In this document: in pieces, positions 13,258 to 25,000 of the stretch
Numbering within the stretch: position 1 is the stretch's first letter
Layout of the letters: every line of letters starts with the position of its first letter
Assembly: GCA_009602725.1 (NCBI GenBank)
Contig: WELB01000074.1
Location: forward strand, 43,327 to 92,622
Direction of reading: 5' to 3'
From: Spirogloea muscicola
Lineage: Eukaryota; Streptophyta; Zygnematophyceae; Spirogloeales; Spirogloeaceae
Length of the DNA: 49,296 nucleotides
Program-made: the position numbers and the translations under genes
Notes under the pieces: model-generated
Seen by the model: the letters and a program-made list of their open reading frames with translations, nothing else
What the model was told of the DNA's origin: nothing
The model's database searches: none

Positions 13258-14704
13258 GCTACTGTGTCCAAAGTGGGCTTGCGTGTTCGCCTGGGCGTGG
13301 AACCTCCGCACCCTTCATTAGCCTGCCGAGTAAGGCCCTGCTCGTGCACAGGCTGTTGCCGCTTCGGGCCACTGTGCCAAGACCAAGCTAGCGCTGCTGC
13401 CTCCCCCACCAGTCAAGATACAATGGCTCTTCTTTCGGGCTTGCTAAAGCCTGCATTCACTACCATAAAGTACACGTGCATCCACATGTACCTCCTCTAT
13501 TTGTTTTCAGTGATTTGACGTGAACAAAGACATGGCCACCGTAGGCGTCCTCTGCCGTGTTAGTGCAGCCATTGCTGGATAGCACCTGCCCCACCTTATT
13601 AGCAGCCTCTCTCGTAGGCTAGCCAACACATGTGCAACTTTGCAGTGACATAATCATGGCAAAGCCTTATTCCAGTGTACCATCCAGTGTACCAGCGAGG
13701 TGGTCACTTTGGCATTTAGTGCACAGGATTCAGTTATATGCGGTGTTAAAGCAGTGGTGTTTTAGATCCCCATGCGTCTCAGCATCTTCAAGTGCCACGC
13801 TAGGGGCAGTGACGGCAGAAGCCCATGCTAGTGCTACATAGTGCGATGGCAGGAAGGAGTGCAGAGGGGCATCTGGGACACAGACTAACGATCTGAACAC
13901 ACAGACCTAATCGTGAAGACACATGCTGGCAGATGGAATGCACCATGAGCATCAGTGCATGATGAGGGGTCCTATAGGGCAGTAAAAGAAGGGATTAATC
14001 TGCCATGCCCCTCCGCTTGCTGACGACAATATCTAAGTGCAGCCCGGTTAGGTAGAGGAGCTGATGGGCGATGCATTGAAAGGCAGCAATATCACTGCAC
14101 AGCTTATCACTGCCCCTAGCGGGGAGTCACTAATTGCGACTTACCGTGACCAGCAGGTAGGCTGCAACAACCATTAAAAAACAAGACGACAGTAGCGCAG
14201 CAGATTGCCATGATTGAGTCTGCATCAAAGCTCTCTACCCTGTCTTGATTTGAAGGCCCTAAGTGCTGACAGGGCTTGCTTGGCTGTCACGCACAGCAAC
14301 CAAGCCTCCCCGCAGAGGACCAGCCAACAATTGTTGGTCCCATTCAACAATTGTTGGCTGGTCCATCCCCTTACCAAAATAGACATATGCCTACATAATC
14401 CGAAGCTGCCCCGTGACATAATTACAAGTCAATGGAGCTGCCAGCACTCTGGGCGAGTACAAATACCACATCAACTCCTGCACTGCAACCGGCGTCAAGC
14501 GTAGCTGCTGCTCAGGCCACTCCTATGCCCCTCCAAAACTACTAGGCGACCTGATTTACCATTCGTAACTTTGACAACATTGCAGGGCTGGTTTGTACAC
14601 ACACACTTGCCTTTGCCTCACTCACACTAAGCTGACAAATTGCTCCACCAAGGATGGAGTGTACCAGTAGAGTAATTGTCACAAGTCTGAGGATGTTCCT
14701 GAAG
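13258..14704. other. Intergenic region without recognised gene
   Basis: About 1.45 kb between the TIM17 stop and the DUF1990 stop. Open frames are short and resemble no family I know. It holds TIM17 3' UTR sequence and the inverted repeat at 14317-14364; a short imperfect repeat (ccagtgtacc twice) lies near 13672-13692. Confidence 0.6.
14317..14364. repeat. Perfect 20-bp inverted repeat with 8-bp loop
   Basis: The left arm 14317-14336 (ggaccagccaacaattgttg) is the exact reverse complement of the right arm 14345-14364, with the loop gtcccatt between. Each arm ends in the self-complementary 12-mer caacaattgttg, so alternative folds exist. It lies in the convergent spacer downstream of TIM17. 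Confidence 0.95.
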
Positions 14705-14917
14705 TCAGCGGTGGCCCCTGGCTGCACCTTCGCTTACCAGGGCTAGCGTGTCCTTTACAAGCTCAATGGAGTCGCGTGCAAATCGTTGTTGCAGACGGCG
14801 GACCAGGGGGTACATGAGAACAGATAGGAGGTTGGCGGGCTTGGAGAAGGAGTAGATGTCGTAGTAGACCAAGTCGTCCTTTTGGTCCCACTCCACCCTG
14901 AATCGCTCTTCACCAGC
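14705..14917 (-). CDS. DUF1990/UPF0548 family protein, C-terminal exon only
   Basis: A single exon of 71 codons begins at 14917 after a pyrimidine-rich acceptor and ends at the stop 14707-14705. It reads AGEERFRVEWDQKDDLVYYD, then SFSKPANLL and YPLVRRLQQRFARDS. This is the C-terminal half of the DUF1990 domain, as in Arabidopsis At2g17695-type proteins; function unknown. The N-terminal half, which should lie upstream at higher coordinates, is not found: the next 330 bases hold no DUF1990-like coding and then the CtpA exon begins on the other strand. The gene is therefore truncated in this sequence, by deletion or misassembly. The last codons may be altered by an internal GTAAGC donor near the end. 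Confidence 0.82.
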   Translation of the reverse strand, partial: AGEERFRVEWDQKDDLVYYDIYSFSKPANLLSVLMYPLVRRLQQRFARDSIELVKDTLALVSEGAARGHR

Positions 14918-15246
14918 CTGCAGCAGCAACATAGTATTCAATATCAGTCCTGCTTTAATGAAAACACAGAGGTTGCTGTTTTCCCCTAGACACAGATGGT
15001 GCATGAATGATACCAAAAAGAGGAGATTGAAAATAGAGACAGAGGGAGGGAGAGGAACCCAATAGAGTGTTATGGGTGGGTGTTTTTGTGGGGGGGGAGG
15101 AGGAGGCCCCCCGAGAAAGAGGAGAGGGCTTGATCGCAGATTTCGCGGATGCTCGCGATGCGTTTTCCTTGCAAGTGCATACCAGATCATATTCTGCTGC
15201 CGTCGTAGTCTGAGCAGCCGCTGCAGCTGCTGCCGGCACTTTGCAG
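14918..15246. other. Spacer between two head-to-head genes that both lack their 5' exons
   Basis: The segment contains a G-run and purine-rich tract near 15072-15130 (tgggtgggtgttt, gggggggga) and no exon that I can assign to either flanking gene. It is the likely site of a deletion, collapsed gap or misjoin. Confidence 0.6.
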
Positions 15247-17209
15247 GAGTATGAGAGCTTCAGCATTGCCAACCGCGGCGCCATGGACGGCGTTGGCCTC
15301 CTCATCTCCTCCGACTCCAAGAGCGGTCGCCTTGTGGGTCACCGATCTGCACACCCTACTGCACTTCCTGCGCGTCTGATCTTGTCCTTGCTTGATCTTC
15401 CTGGCACAAGCTTAGGCCACTCCTCACCTCGCTTCCTCCTCTCTCCCCTCTCACGCCCTTCTGGGCTGCACAGGTTGTTGTGCTGCCAATCGAGGGCAGC
15501 CCTGCGGATCGCGCGGGCATCCTCTCCGGCGACGAGCTCTTGCAGATCAATCGTGCGGCATCCCACCTTCCTCCTCTGTCAAGGCCATGTACCCAGTCGA
15601 CGCAGGAGCAGTCGTTGCTCAGCATTCGGCTGCGCTGTCTCTGCGGCTCCCAGATGAGAAGCTCAAGGGCGTCACCGGTGAGGAGGCCGCAGGCCGGCTA
15701 CGCGGCCACGCTGGGACGCTGGTCACTCTCACGCTGCGCCGCATGGTAAGGTGGTACGCTCTAGCAGGCATCAGGCATCAGAATCCTCCAGTCCCGTGCA
15801 TCCTCTGCTATCTCTTCTTGACGCTGCATCTGTGCTGGCGGCGGCTGCGCTATGGCGGGGTAGGATGACAAGCACACGAGCGTGAGCGAGCTCAAGGAGG
15901 TCAGCCTTCCCCTCCTTCCTCCACCTCTCTCCTCTGATGCTCGCTCTCTTGTCGACTCCCATCGTGTGCAGCCATCTTGCTTCCTCTGATCCTTGACATG
16001 CAATGCCACCACCTGCTCATGCCACCACCTGTCCTCCACCGGCAGGTGGAGCTCATGCGGGAGACGATCACCATGTCGCCCGTGTTTGCAACCCTGCTGC
16101 CGCATGCCGGTCCCCAGGGCACCGACGTGCGCACCGGCTACATCCGCCTTGCCGCCTTCTCACAGGCACACCCCCCCCTTTGATGCAAACCCCCTATCCC
16201 GAGTACCCAGTTCGCCTGGTTTTCACTTAGCAAGTCAATACTTGCTTGAGGCTGAGCGATGCTGGGCGTGGCACAGACGGCGGCTGCAGACATGGCGCGC
16301 GCACTGGCCGGCCTCGAGCGGCAGGGTGTGACCAACTACATCCTGGACCTCCGCGACAACCCTGTGAGGCTCTCCCCCCTCCATCTTCTCCCTACCCTCC
16401 TTCCTCTCTCCTCTCCTTTCCTTCTTCCATGTCCTGCCTGGGGTTTGCTCACCTCTCTCTTACTGTCGCGCAAGCTGACCTCTATCATCCCTCCCCCCTC
16501 CTACCTGCTGCTCACAGGGCGGACTAGTCAAAGCAGGCCTGGACATTGCTGGCATGTGGCTGGACGGCCCTGCTACGGCTGTCGTGACGGTCGACAGACA
16601 CGGGGGGATGCAGCGCATCACGGTCGCTGGAGACGGCCACGCCCTCACCAAGCAGCCTCTTGCTGTCCTGGTTGGGCCCTGCTCGACCTCCCGCATCCCC
16701 TCATGCCATTAAAAGGCCCCTTTTTCCCGGGAAATGCGGGCTGTAATGACAAGCTGAGCATCAGATCTTGCTGCTTGGTGCATCAATAGGTGAATGCCGG
16801 TAGCGCCAGCGCAAGCGAGATCCTTGCTGGCGCGCTCCGTGACAACGGCCGCGCCACCCTGGTCGGCGAGACCACCTATGGCAAGGGCCGCATCCAGAGC
16901 GTGTACGAGCTCGCAGACGGGTCGGCCATATTCGTCACCGTTGCCAAGTACCTGTCGCCAGGCCTTCACGCCATCGACAAGGTCGGGCTTGCCGCCGACG
17001 CTGCCTGCGGCCTCCCGCCGACCATGACGCCAGCAATGCCAACCGCACAGCCTGCGTCATCGCTCAACAGTGGCGGCGCCGAGAAAGGGGCCGTCGTCAC
17101 TCGCCTGCTGGCCGATGCCTGCATCGTCGCTGCTGAGCGCCAGCTAGACACTGCTGCTCACGCCCCGCTCGCCTTGGCTGTCCTCACCACCGCCCCACCT
17201 TTGCGCTAA
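15247..17209 (+). CDS. CTPA: CtpA, carboxyl-terminal processing peptidase (S41), N-terminus missing, 7 visible exons
   Basis: Serine peptidase of the thylakoid lumen that in plants and cyanobacteria removes the C-terminal extension of precursor D1 so that the PSII Mn cluster can assemble. Visible exons: 15247-15333, 15474-15552, 15654-15745, 16046-16165, 16277-16363, 16518-16670, 16790-17209. The first visible exon starts at [20 protein letters not shown] domain follows ([20 protein letters not shown], then [12 protein letters not shown]), then [23 protein letters not shown] and the catalytic block [18 protein letters not shown]. The middle serine of SASAS and the lysine of TYGKG, 25 residues apart, are the expected Ser-Lys dyad. 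The C-terminus has [17 protein letters not shown] and IDKVGL. Missing at the 5' side are the transit peptide and the N-terminal helical domain. Exon 4 to 5 needs a GC donor at 16166. Confidence 0.93.
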
Positions 17210-18244
17210 GTTGCTGGCCTCCACCACCAACCTGTACAGAAGTTGCAGCCCTTTGCTGCTGTACATACCTGACACAGCACTCACCTTGCCCACAAAGTTT
17301 ATTCTCTATTATGTGATTTTTAGCACAGCCGGTGTAGAATGACCGACAGCTTTTTAGGTATACCTAGGATTTGAACTTCCTCTTTAGCCAGCTCACAAAT
17401 TCAGTCATGTATCTCTTCTGCTAATGTAGACCTGATGCCCTGCTTCTGTACATAGATTGGAAGTCGTGCTAAACGCACGTCGTGGTCGGTTGTGCCCCAC
17501 GCTTCAATTAGATAGCTTGTGGTCTCTGTGCTTCCGTATCCGGAGGCCGTCTGACCTGTTAGACGATAGCCCATTGCTTCCTAGTCGCTCGCATTGCTTT
17601 ATTTGCTTGCAATCTGCAAGCCCCCTCCTCTTAGGAGGAGCTTATAAGCTTCTTAGAAATCTTGGATGTACAGGCCGTGCTTTTTGTGCTTTGCAGTCCG
17701 TCTCTCTGACTGAAGTGGGGCAGGGAGCCGGAGTGGCTCATGGGCACCATTGGGGGCGGCAGCGAACAGACCAGGGGCAGCCACATCCGTGCTATACTGG
17801 ACACCACTTAGCCCAACGTCTTGACCCTCAACCCTGCACGAGCCACGAAGTTGTTAACAATCTCTAAGCAGGAGCAAAAGTGCTGGTGTTTAAGTGATGA
17901 TTGTAGTGGTATGTTTTTTCAGCAACTTAGGCTGGGAAACCATCTTAACTAACTCAATGTTTTGAGGAATTAGTGCTTACAAAACCAAATGTCTCAGTCT
18001 AGTGGGCCGTGGGAGCAGCTCAAACGGGAAAAGGGCTGCCCAGGCACAATAGCTTAACCCTGAATTTGAGGCGACCGCGCTGCTGCCACTGTGCACCCTA
18101 GCTATGGCCGCCACCCACTGAGTGAGGGCGAAGGCTGTGCTGGTCTGATATCTGTGTGCTGTCATGAGCAGATCTGCGTCTGTAAGGCTGAGCCAAGTGG
18201 CGATCTGCTGGTCCTCTGAAGAAGGTATGCGGCTGCTAATAAAG
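17210..18244. other. CtpA 3' flank and intergenic DNA
   Basis: About 1 kb with no conserved coding. One open frame at 17457-17867 has no recognisable domain or homologue and no coding-like composition. I see nothing else to annotate. Confidence 0.5.
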
Positions 18245-18440
18245 AGAGCAGCTGTAGCTCGCCCACAGAAAAGAGGGGCTGGCAGAAGCCCGTCAAAAAA
18301 GAATGGACAAACATCAAAGAGCCACAACAGGTGCCGGGAAACACACAGCTAGGCATCTAGACAACTAGACACGACGGAACCACGGGAAGCTCAATACCCG
18401 CGGGTGAGCAACATCAGGTCAGAGTAGCTCAAAATGATGC
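18245..18440 (-). mobile_element. LINE 3'-end fragment, degenerate
   Basis: On the minus strand the last codons read YSDLMLLTRGY with a stop at 18391. A diverged copy of the 3' UTR unit follows, found many times at 31.9-35.3 kb (GATG..CCATTC box, ggctggc hairpin, terminal gggcgagc). The hairpin arms are partly eroded here. It lies between CtpA and JMJD5. Confidence 0.8.
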
Positions 18441-18705
18441 AGGCAGACGAGACAAAAAAGCCAGCCAGGTGCACACACAGTGTGTTCATCTTATCTAAGC
18501 GGAACCACAGGCTAGGCAAACAGAGCGCTCTAAGTCTTCTTCTTCTTCTTCTAAGTACCTCCCGTGTCAGCAATAGGAATAATAGTGAGCTGACGGGAAG
18601 TCAGAAGGCGCGCGGGGCGCATGAAATGAAATGGAGGCCAATTCAAGCCGACGGGAAGGACGGGAAGGAAGAGCAACCCCGCTGCGCAAGCCACAGGCTG
18701 CTGCA

Positions 18706-21639
18706 ATGGCGCGACCTACACAATGTATGGCGGCCAGCCCCTCGGCCGTGCCACGGGAGCGCCTGGCGCCGCTTCTCGCCGCGCTGCGCGCCGATGGCGG
18801 CGGCCTCTGCGCGGCGCGCCTGGAGGCCGCCGTGGCCGCCTTCCCGGCCAGCGCCGCCGCTGCCGAGGCGGCGGCGGCTGCGGAGGCCTGCCGCTGGCTC
18901 TGCGAGCAGGCTCGGGACCTCGCCTGGGAGCAGCTCCACACTGGCCCATGGAAGGTGAACGACGCATACCCCCAAACCCTAACCCTAACCCTGACTCCAA
19001 ACCCTAAACAGTGAACCCAATTCCGGAACCCTGGCAACGCCACGGCCACCGCCGGCACTGAGGCCAGCTTGCCTGGCCATTGGCGGCCCCTCAGGACGTC
19101 CCGGTGGCGTGGCGGGACGCCTACGCGCTCGCCGGCTGGGGCCTGGCGGCGCTAGCGCTGGGCGCGGGCCGGCCGGCGGAGGCGCTCCGCAGCCTCGACC
19201 TGGCGATCCTCATGGGCGGCCCGCTGTTCCGGGCGGGCCTCGATGCCGCCATCTGGGCGGCCCAGCAGGCGCTCCCTGCAGCAACTTCAGTCGGTGATTG
19301 GCAAAACAGGGCCACAGCAGCAGCCGACGGCTGTGTTAGCGAGGAGCGCCAAGGCAGCGCCAAGGCCGAGCCTGACGACGGCGAGCCGCCAAATGGCACC
19401 GGCGGAGGCGACTTGCGGCGCCCGGAGAGGCCCTCGGCTGAGCTTGCTGAGGGCCGGAAGCGGGCGCACGAGGGGTCTGCGGAGGGCCGCTGGCACGAGG
19501 AGGCCAAGCGCCGGCGACAGCAAGCGGTCGTGCTCCCGGACAACAAGGTCGGTGGCCTTGATTGTATGTGCGCCCTTGGTCACAGCTGTACTGGGAGACA
19601 GTGTCTTCCAGAATCAGAGGTCGCTGAGAGAGGCCAGCTCATCAGAACCCACTACTGAAAGCTCAAAGAATTGAGGGTTCAGAGTTTAGTGTTTGGGTTA
19701 GGATTTAGGGTGTAGGGTTTAGCGTTTAGGATTGAGGGGCTTAGGGCTTAGGGCTTAGGGCCTAGGGTCTTGATATCGAAGCACGTTACAAAAGCTTAGA
19801 CCCTAAGACTAACCCTAATAATGTCATCTCAGCAGCTCAATTTATGATTGCAGAATGAGTGAGCCCTTTGTCACCATGGCCAGGCTCTCACGGACCACCG
19901 GCCTGCCACTGCATGCAGCTCTTACTCAGCATACTACCAAATGGGTCGCTTGACTCCAGCATGGCTGTGCCGCGTGTGGAGCTGCCGGCGCTGGAAGACT
20001 TCCTCTGCTCCTTCCTCCTGCCTGGCGTGCCAGTGATTGTCACCGGCGCGCTGGCCCACTGGCCCGCATTGTCCCGGTGGCGCGACCTCGACTACCTCCG
20101 GGAGGTCGCCGGCCTGCGTACCATCCCTGTCGAGGTGAGGCGCTGACCACTGCTCAAGTCCACCTCTCCAGCACAACTGACTTGTGGGTTCCAGGTGTAA
20201 GCTTGAGTCCACATTCAGGCTGTTGCACGGGGCCACACGAGGGCAAGCGGGTTGCGCATTGCTCAAGTGCATAGCAGGCCAGCGGCATGGCTTGGAGCGT
20301 GCTTCTGCTTGCATGAAGTGGTACTCTATGTGCTGCCTGTTCTCCTCTGCCGCTACAACTTCCTCGACCACAAGCATTCCACAACACTCAGCCAACAATT
20401 GAAATTGGCATTTTGTGAAGCTATATCCACATCTGTCTGATCAAGAACTTGGACCTAAGTAATCTGAGTCAACTTTTCATTAGAGGCCAGTGCAGGTGGG
20501 GGAGCACTACCTCGCCGATTCGTGGCGCCAGGATCTCATGACCCTCAATAGCTTCATCAGCTGCCACCTAGAAGGCCGGCACGCCCCATCGCCAACATCT
20601 GACGCGCGGGGCTACCTGGCACAGCATGCGCTCTTTGAACAGGTGCATTCTCAAAGCCTTAGCTGGTGCGTAGCACTTGGTCAAGGCTCTGCAGGACTTG
20701 CACATAGCGAATTCGTCTGTACTGCTGCTATCGCCCTTGCCCAAGTGGCTTACTTTGCTCTTGAGTTTGCTTGTCATTCTTGACTTTGACTCCGCCCCCT
20801 CTTCTGAGGTGGTCAGGTACCACAGCTCCGGCACGACTTCAGCATACCAGAGTACTGCATGCTTGGCGGCAACGGTGCAGAGCCTGTCGTGAATGCATGG
20901 CTTGGGCCGGCGGGCACAGTCACGCCGCTGCACCACGACCCCCACCACAATCTCCTTGCTCAGGTCTTCAACTCTAAGCCCCTGTTCTTCGCTGTTCGCC
21001 GCTGATGCTTGATCAGCTCTGGGGTTCATCAGAGATTCGGCTCTCTTAGCACCACCGCTGGACTGCCAAGCTTGCAAAATGGACTGCAGTCACAAGGAAG
21101 ACTATGCCTTTGTTGGACTCCGACCGTCTGCACTTGATGGTGCTCGCCAGGCATGATGACAGAGCCTAAAGCTGACGTGAGGAAGCGCTCTGTGTGAGCA
21201 GGTCGTTGGGCAGAAGTACGTCCGACTTTATGACAGGGCCTGCGCGGACGCACTGTACCCGCACTCAGAGACAATGCTGCACAACAGCAGCCAGGTACAT
21301 CCGTAGCCCAGTGCAGAGCTCCTCCAGCTCAACAGCCACGAGCTCTTCCTGCAGACCCCTTGCAGGCGGGGGCCCTTCCGCGTCAAAAGCTTGGTGCTTA
21401 GGTTTGCTGTCATGAGTGCTACGGAAGCTTTGACTAATCTGTGCATAATACCATCTGTGATATCGACTGGATAGGTGGACCTCGATGCGACGGATCACAG
21501 CAGGTGGCCACTCTTTGCCGCAGCTTCCTACGTGGACTGCTGCCTGGCAGAGGGCGAGATGCTGTACATCCCGCCGAAGTGGTGGCACTATGTCCGCTCC
21601 CTCACGCTCAGCTTCTCCGTCAGCTTCTGGTGGTCATGA
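18706..21639 (+). CDS. JMJ30: JMJD5/JMJ30-type JmjC dioxygenase, complete, 7 exons, about 489 aa
   Basis: Fe(II)/2-oxoglutarate-dependent JmjC oxygenase; plant JMJ30 and animal KDM8 act in nucleus and cytosol, with clock and growth roles in plants. Exons: 18706-18954, 19095-19547, 19919-20134, 20496-20642, 20817-20963, 21202-21294, 21475-21639, all in phase. The N-terminal helical domain has [13 protein letters not shown] joined to [17 protein letters not shown] basic linker (EEAKRRRQQ) could be a nuclear signal. The JmjC core follows: [37 protein letters not shown], then [17 protein letters not shown] with the HxD metal ligands, and [19 protein letters not shown] with the distal histidine and terminal WWS. 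The metal triad is intact. The exon-3 acceptor at 19918 was chosen for phase; another is possible. In-frame ATGs at 18706 and 18727 are both possible starts. Confidence 0.94.
18970..19012. repeat. Telomere-like repeats (CCCTAA / CCCTAAA) in JMJD5 intron 1
   Basis: The intron contains ccaaaccctaaccctaaccc followed by ctgactccaaaccctaaaca, i.e. short perfect and near-perfect telomeric units just after the exon-1 donor. Confidence 0.85.
19668..19816. repeat. Degenerate TTTAGGG/TTAGGG telomere-like array in JMJD5 intron 2
   Basis: Consecutive variants gtttagtg, tttgggttagga, tttagggtgtaggg, tttagcg, tttagga, then three cttaggg units and cctaggg, followed near 19800 by the opposite-strand form ccctaagactaaccctaa. 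The orientation is opposite to the repeats in intron 1. Confidence 0.85.
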
Positions 21640-22037
21640 GGACACGATATTCCAGCACTACAATCTGCCCTTGAGCACCAAGCTGCGGCACAACTTCCCC
21701 ATTGCACATTTGCAGTGGCCAGGGATTGTTTCTCACAGAAAGATGCACCAGGTCATGAGATCACGTGCCTTGCTGCTTTTGACAAGCACATAATAGCTTA
21801 AATAGGTAGCCTAAACAGGGGTGCGACCTGCTGCGCCGGCTGCTTCCCACCTCAGGTCAGAGGCTCAAGCAGCGCATGGCGCTCAGATGCTTGTAGCCAC
21901 TCAGGACACTGTCCGGCCGCTGCAGGCTTCCGCAATCGCTGCAAAAAGTGATATGGGTCCCTCTGACAGACTTGGTCATGGCAGCCTGGGTGTAGTGGAA
22001 GAGGTTTTGTTGTCTCATGCCGCACCTCCAGTATCCG
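21640..22037. other. Convergent 3' spacer between JMJD5 and the Ser/Pro-rich gene
   Basis: About 400 bases, with no conserved coding seen. Presumably 3' UTRs. Confidence 0.5.
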
Positions 22038-25000
22038 CTACAAAATGCGGCATGTGCAGCCCGGCTGCAGTGGCACCTTGCGCTCAGTGGCCGCTGCAAC
22101 ACCTCCAACTTTGAGCACGGGGCTGAGTGCCCATGGCTGCGCCGCTTGCGCGGCCTTGGCTTCCTCCAGCCTCTTCCGGGCCTCCTCCGCATTCGTTTCA
22201 GCAATGAGTGCGGCCTTGAAAATCATGTCGTGGACAATGGAGCTGCAGATCACGGAAGATCATTACCAGCTTTGAGGTAAAGACATATTGTGTCAATGGG
22301 CCAAGCGCAGTTTAGCTACTACTGGCCAAGACACATAACATGCAGCCAGTTTTGCTCTATGGACAAATCTGGATCTCTCATCCAGGTGGAGCCCAGGAGA
22401 TGCGCCTGAGACAGGAGAAGTGTCCTGGCGGAAACTTCGAGCATCTGTTCTGAAGCATGCACCTGCAGAAGAGGATGGTGTTGGTGGCCTCCTCCAGCGT
22501 GGTATGGCGCGACAGCATCGTAGACGACGTGCTGACCTCGCTGCACGCCTCGTCAGCTGGCCAGGAAGCAGCAAGCCATGGCGGCAAGGCAACAGTGCCG
22601 CCGTCAGTGATGGGATGTTGAAGCCGCAAAACTTAGTAATTGCAGTCGTTGATATTTGTCACGGGGCTTGGGGCTCTTCGTTAAGACCACGTTGATGAGC
22701 GGTGGAGCGATGCAGAGCCAAGCAGCGACCATACGCTGCCAGCATGCAACTGGCGGGGAAGGGGGCGGCGGTGATGGCCCACTAACCAATAGAGCTGCTG
22801 TGGTCCCACTCGTTGACGTCTGAAGACGTAGACTTGGCGCTGCTGCCCGTCGTCGTAGTTGTCCGGCTGTCTGACATGCTCACGTTCAGCGACGAGTGCG
22901 GCGGCGCTTGCGGTGTCTGCCCCTCTGCCAGGTCCCTTGGCCGGGGCCGCTGCATTGACGTGACAGCCCTGGGTAGCAGCTGCTGGGGCTCTGGAAGGCT
23001 CCGCGCCTCCTCCGCCGATGGGGCCATTGCGGTCATCGCATGGGCCTTGCGGCCGCCATCAGTAGAGCTCTCTGACAACGCCGTCTGCACCATGTGGGGC
23101 GCCGCGCCGTCAGCTTCTGCTGATGGAGCGGTGCTGCCAAAGGATGATGGCGTTGTGGGCGCCGCCACGGGAGGGCCTCTGGTGCCACTGTCGCCCTCTC
23201 GGCCCTCGCCCACCGCCTGGAGGCTCTCCAGGGACAGCAGAGCTGGGCCCCCGCCATTGCCAGTGACGTCCCAGAGCGCCGCAGCGGCTGCAGTGCCGCC
23301 GAGCTCCATCTCGTGGAGCAGCGACGAGTCCTCCTCCTTCCACCCATCGATCTGCGCGCGCACGCCGCCCACCAGGTCGCCATACAGCGCCTGCTCGTCC
23401 TCCTCCAGCAGCGCCGCAGCCGCCGGCGGCGGCAGCAGTACGGGGCCACGCTCGTCACCGGTGGCCACCTGACGGTGGCCGCCACCACACCCCTCCGCTG
23501 GGAGGGGCTCCGCTGCTGCTGCTGCCTTGCTGACCGCTGCCAGCGGCGCTGCAGCTGCCGTGTCAGCAGCGGCCTCTGGCGAGACCTCGCAGACGACAAG
23601 TGGAGCTATGTCCGTGCTCGTCGTCGTTGGTCGCAACTCGGCTCTGCCGGCTACAGCTTCTTGACTGGCCATGCCCATTGCCGGTGCGGATGCCGCCGCA
23701 CCGAGAGATGCCGACATGATCGGCAGCCCCGCCTCAGCTGGCGGCCCGGCCATGACCTTGCTGGCCGCCGCAGCGGCAGTGGCCTTCACAGGCTGGCGCT
23801 CGGTGTTGCTGGCCTCAAGGACGCCTCCTATGACGCCGTCGTGGTCATGGCCAGGCACCACCTTTGTAGCGCCGCTGGCGCCGCTGATGCTGACCATGGC
23901 GGCAACCAGGGCCTGCTCGGCAGCTCCGATCGTCAGTGACGGCGTCTGTATGTAGAGCTCCCCGCTGGAGTTGCGAGAGTGTGCGCAGCCGCTGCCGTGG
24001 AGGCGGCCGCCTTCGCCTCCGCCACCGTTGGTGCGCGTACCGCTGCCGTTGCCCCGGCCATCATTGCGGCCGGCAGCCGCATAGTCCGAGTCGCCCTCCA
24101 CGTCCGCCAGCGCGCCACGCTCGCCGTCGCTGCTGCCAACCTCGGTGGCGTCGCCGCCGCCCCACGAGCCGTCGTCGTCGCCACCCTCCTCCTCGTCGTT
24201 GTCGTTGTCGTCGTCTGAGCTGCCAGCAGCTTTGTCAAAGGTTGCCGCCGCCACCGGTTGCTCGCCATAGTACTCTTCCCGGCCAGGAAAGAGGCCGCCG
24301 AGGTGGGCTGGCGGCGGCCGCCACCGCCGTGGCCGCTTGCTTGCCATGGCTGCGGAGCCCCTCAGCAGCGGCGACAATGCCGGCAGCAGTGGCAGGGGTG
24401 GCAGCGCCTCAAGCTCTGCAGTACCCTCCTGGCTCAGTCTGGTGCCAGAAGCGCCGGCGCCGTCTTGGTCGTCGTGGAACGACACGCAACGCCCGTGCGG
24501 CGCTGCGGCCGAGCTGGGTGCCACTGACGGCGAGGTCAGCACCGACATTGGTAGGGGAACCGGCACTGACAGCGGTGGCGGCGGCGCCGACGGTGCCTCC
24601 AGCCCAAGCCTCGGACGACTGGCAGGGCCGCCACTGTACTCCCGGAGGCTGTCCACACGAACGAGGGGGCCGGATGGAGGAGCAGAGTCAGAAGGAGCAG
24701 GAAGGGGGAGGGGGAAGGAGAGAGGAGATGCAAGGAAGCTCTCGTACCTGGGCGATGCAGCTGCGCTGCCGCTGGGGCCGGAGCTCCTTGCTACGGCAGA
24801 TGGCGCTGCAGCTGGACTGCCGCTGCCGCCGGCCTGCCACCGGGGCTTACTAGCGACCTCGTGGAACCGCAGCGCGCGCGAGGACGAGCTGTTGAACGCC
24901 GACGACGCCGGCGGCGGCGGCGTTGTGGAGGAGGCCGATGACCGCAGGTGCGCGACTGCCGGGGTGGCGACGCGGCCGCCCGCCAGCACCGCGCTCGGAC

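Noticed and set aside
17457-17867. 136-aa plus-strand open frame between CtpA and JMJD5
   Set aside because: No domain, no plausible splice partners and no homologue recognised; treated as non-coding.
22813-23939. Long plus-strand open frames (219 and 208 aa) opposite the Ser/Pro-rich gene
   Set aside because: They are antisense shadows of a GC-rich, low-complexity coding exon on the minus strand and show no family motif.
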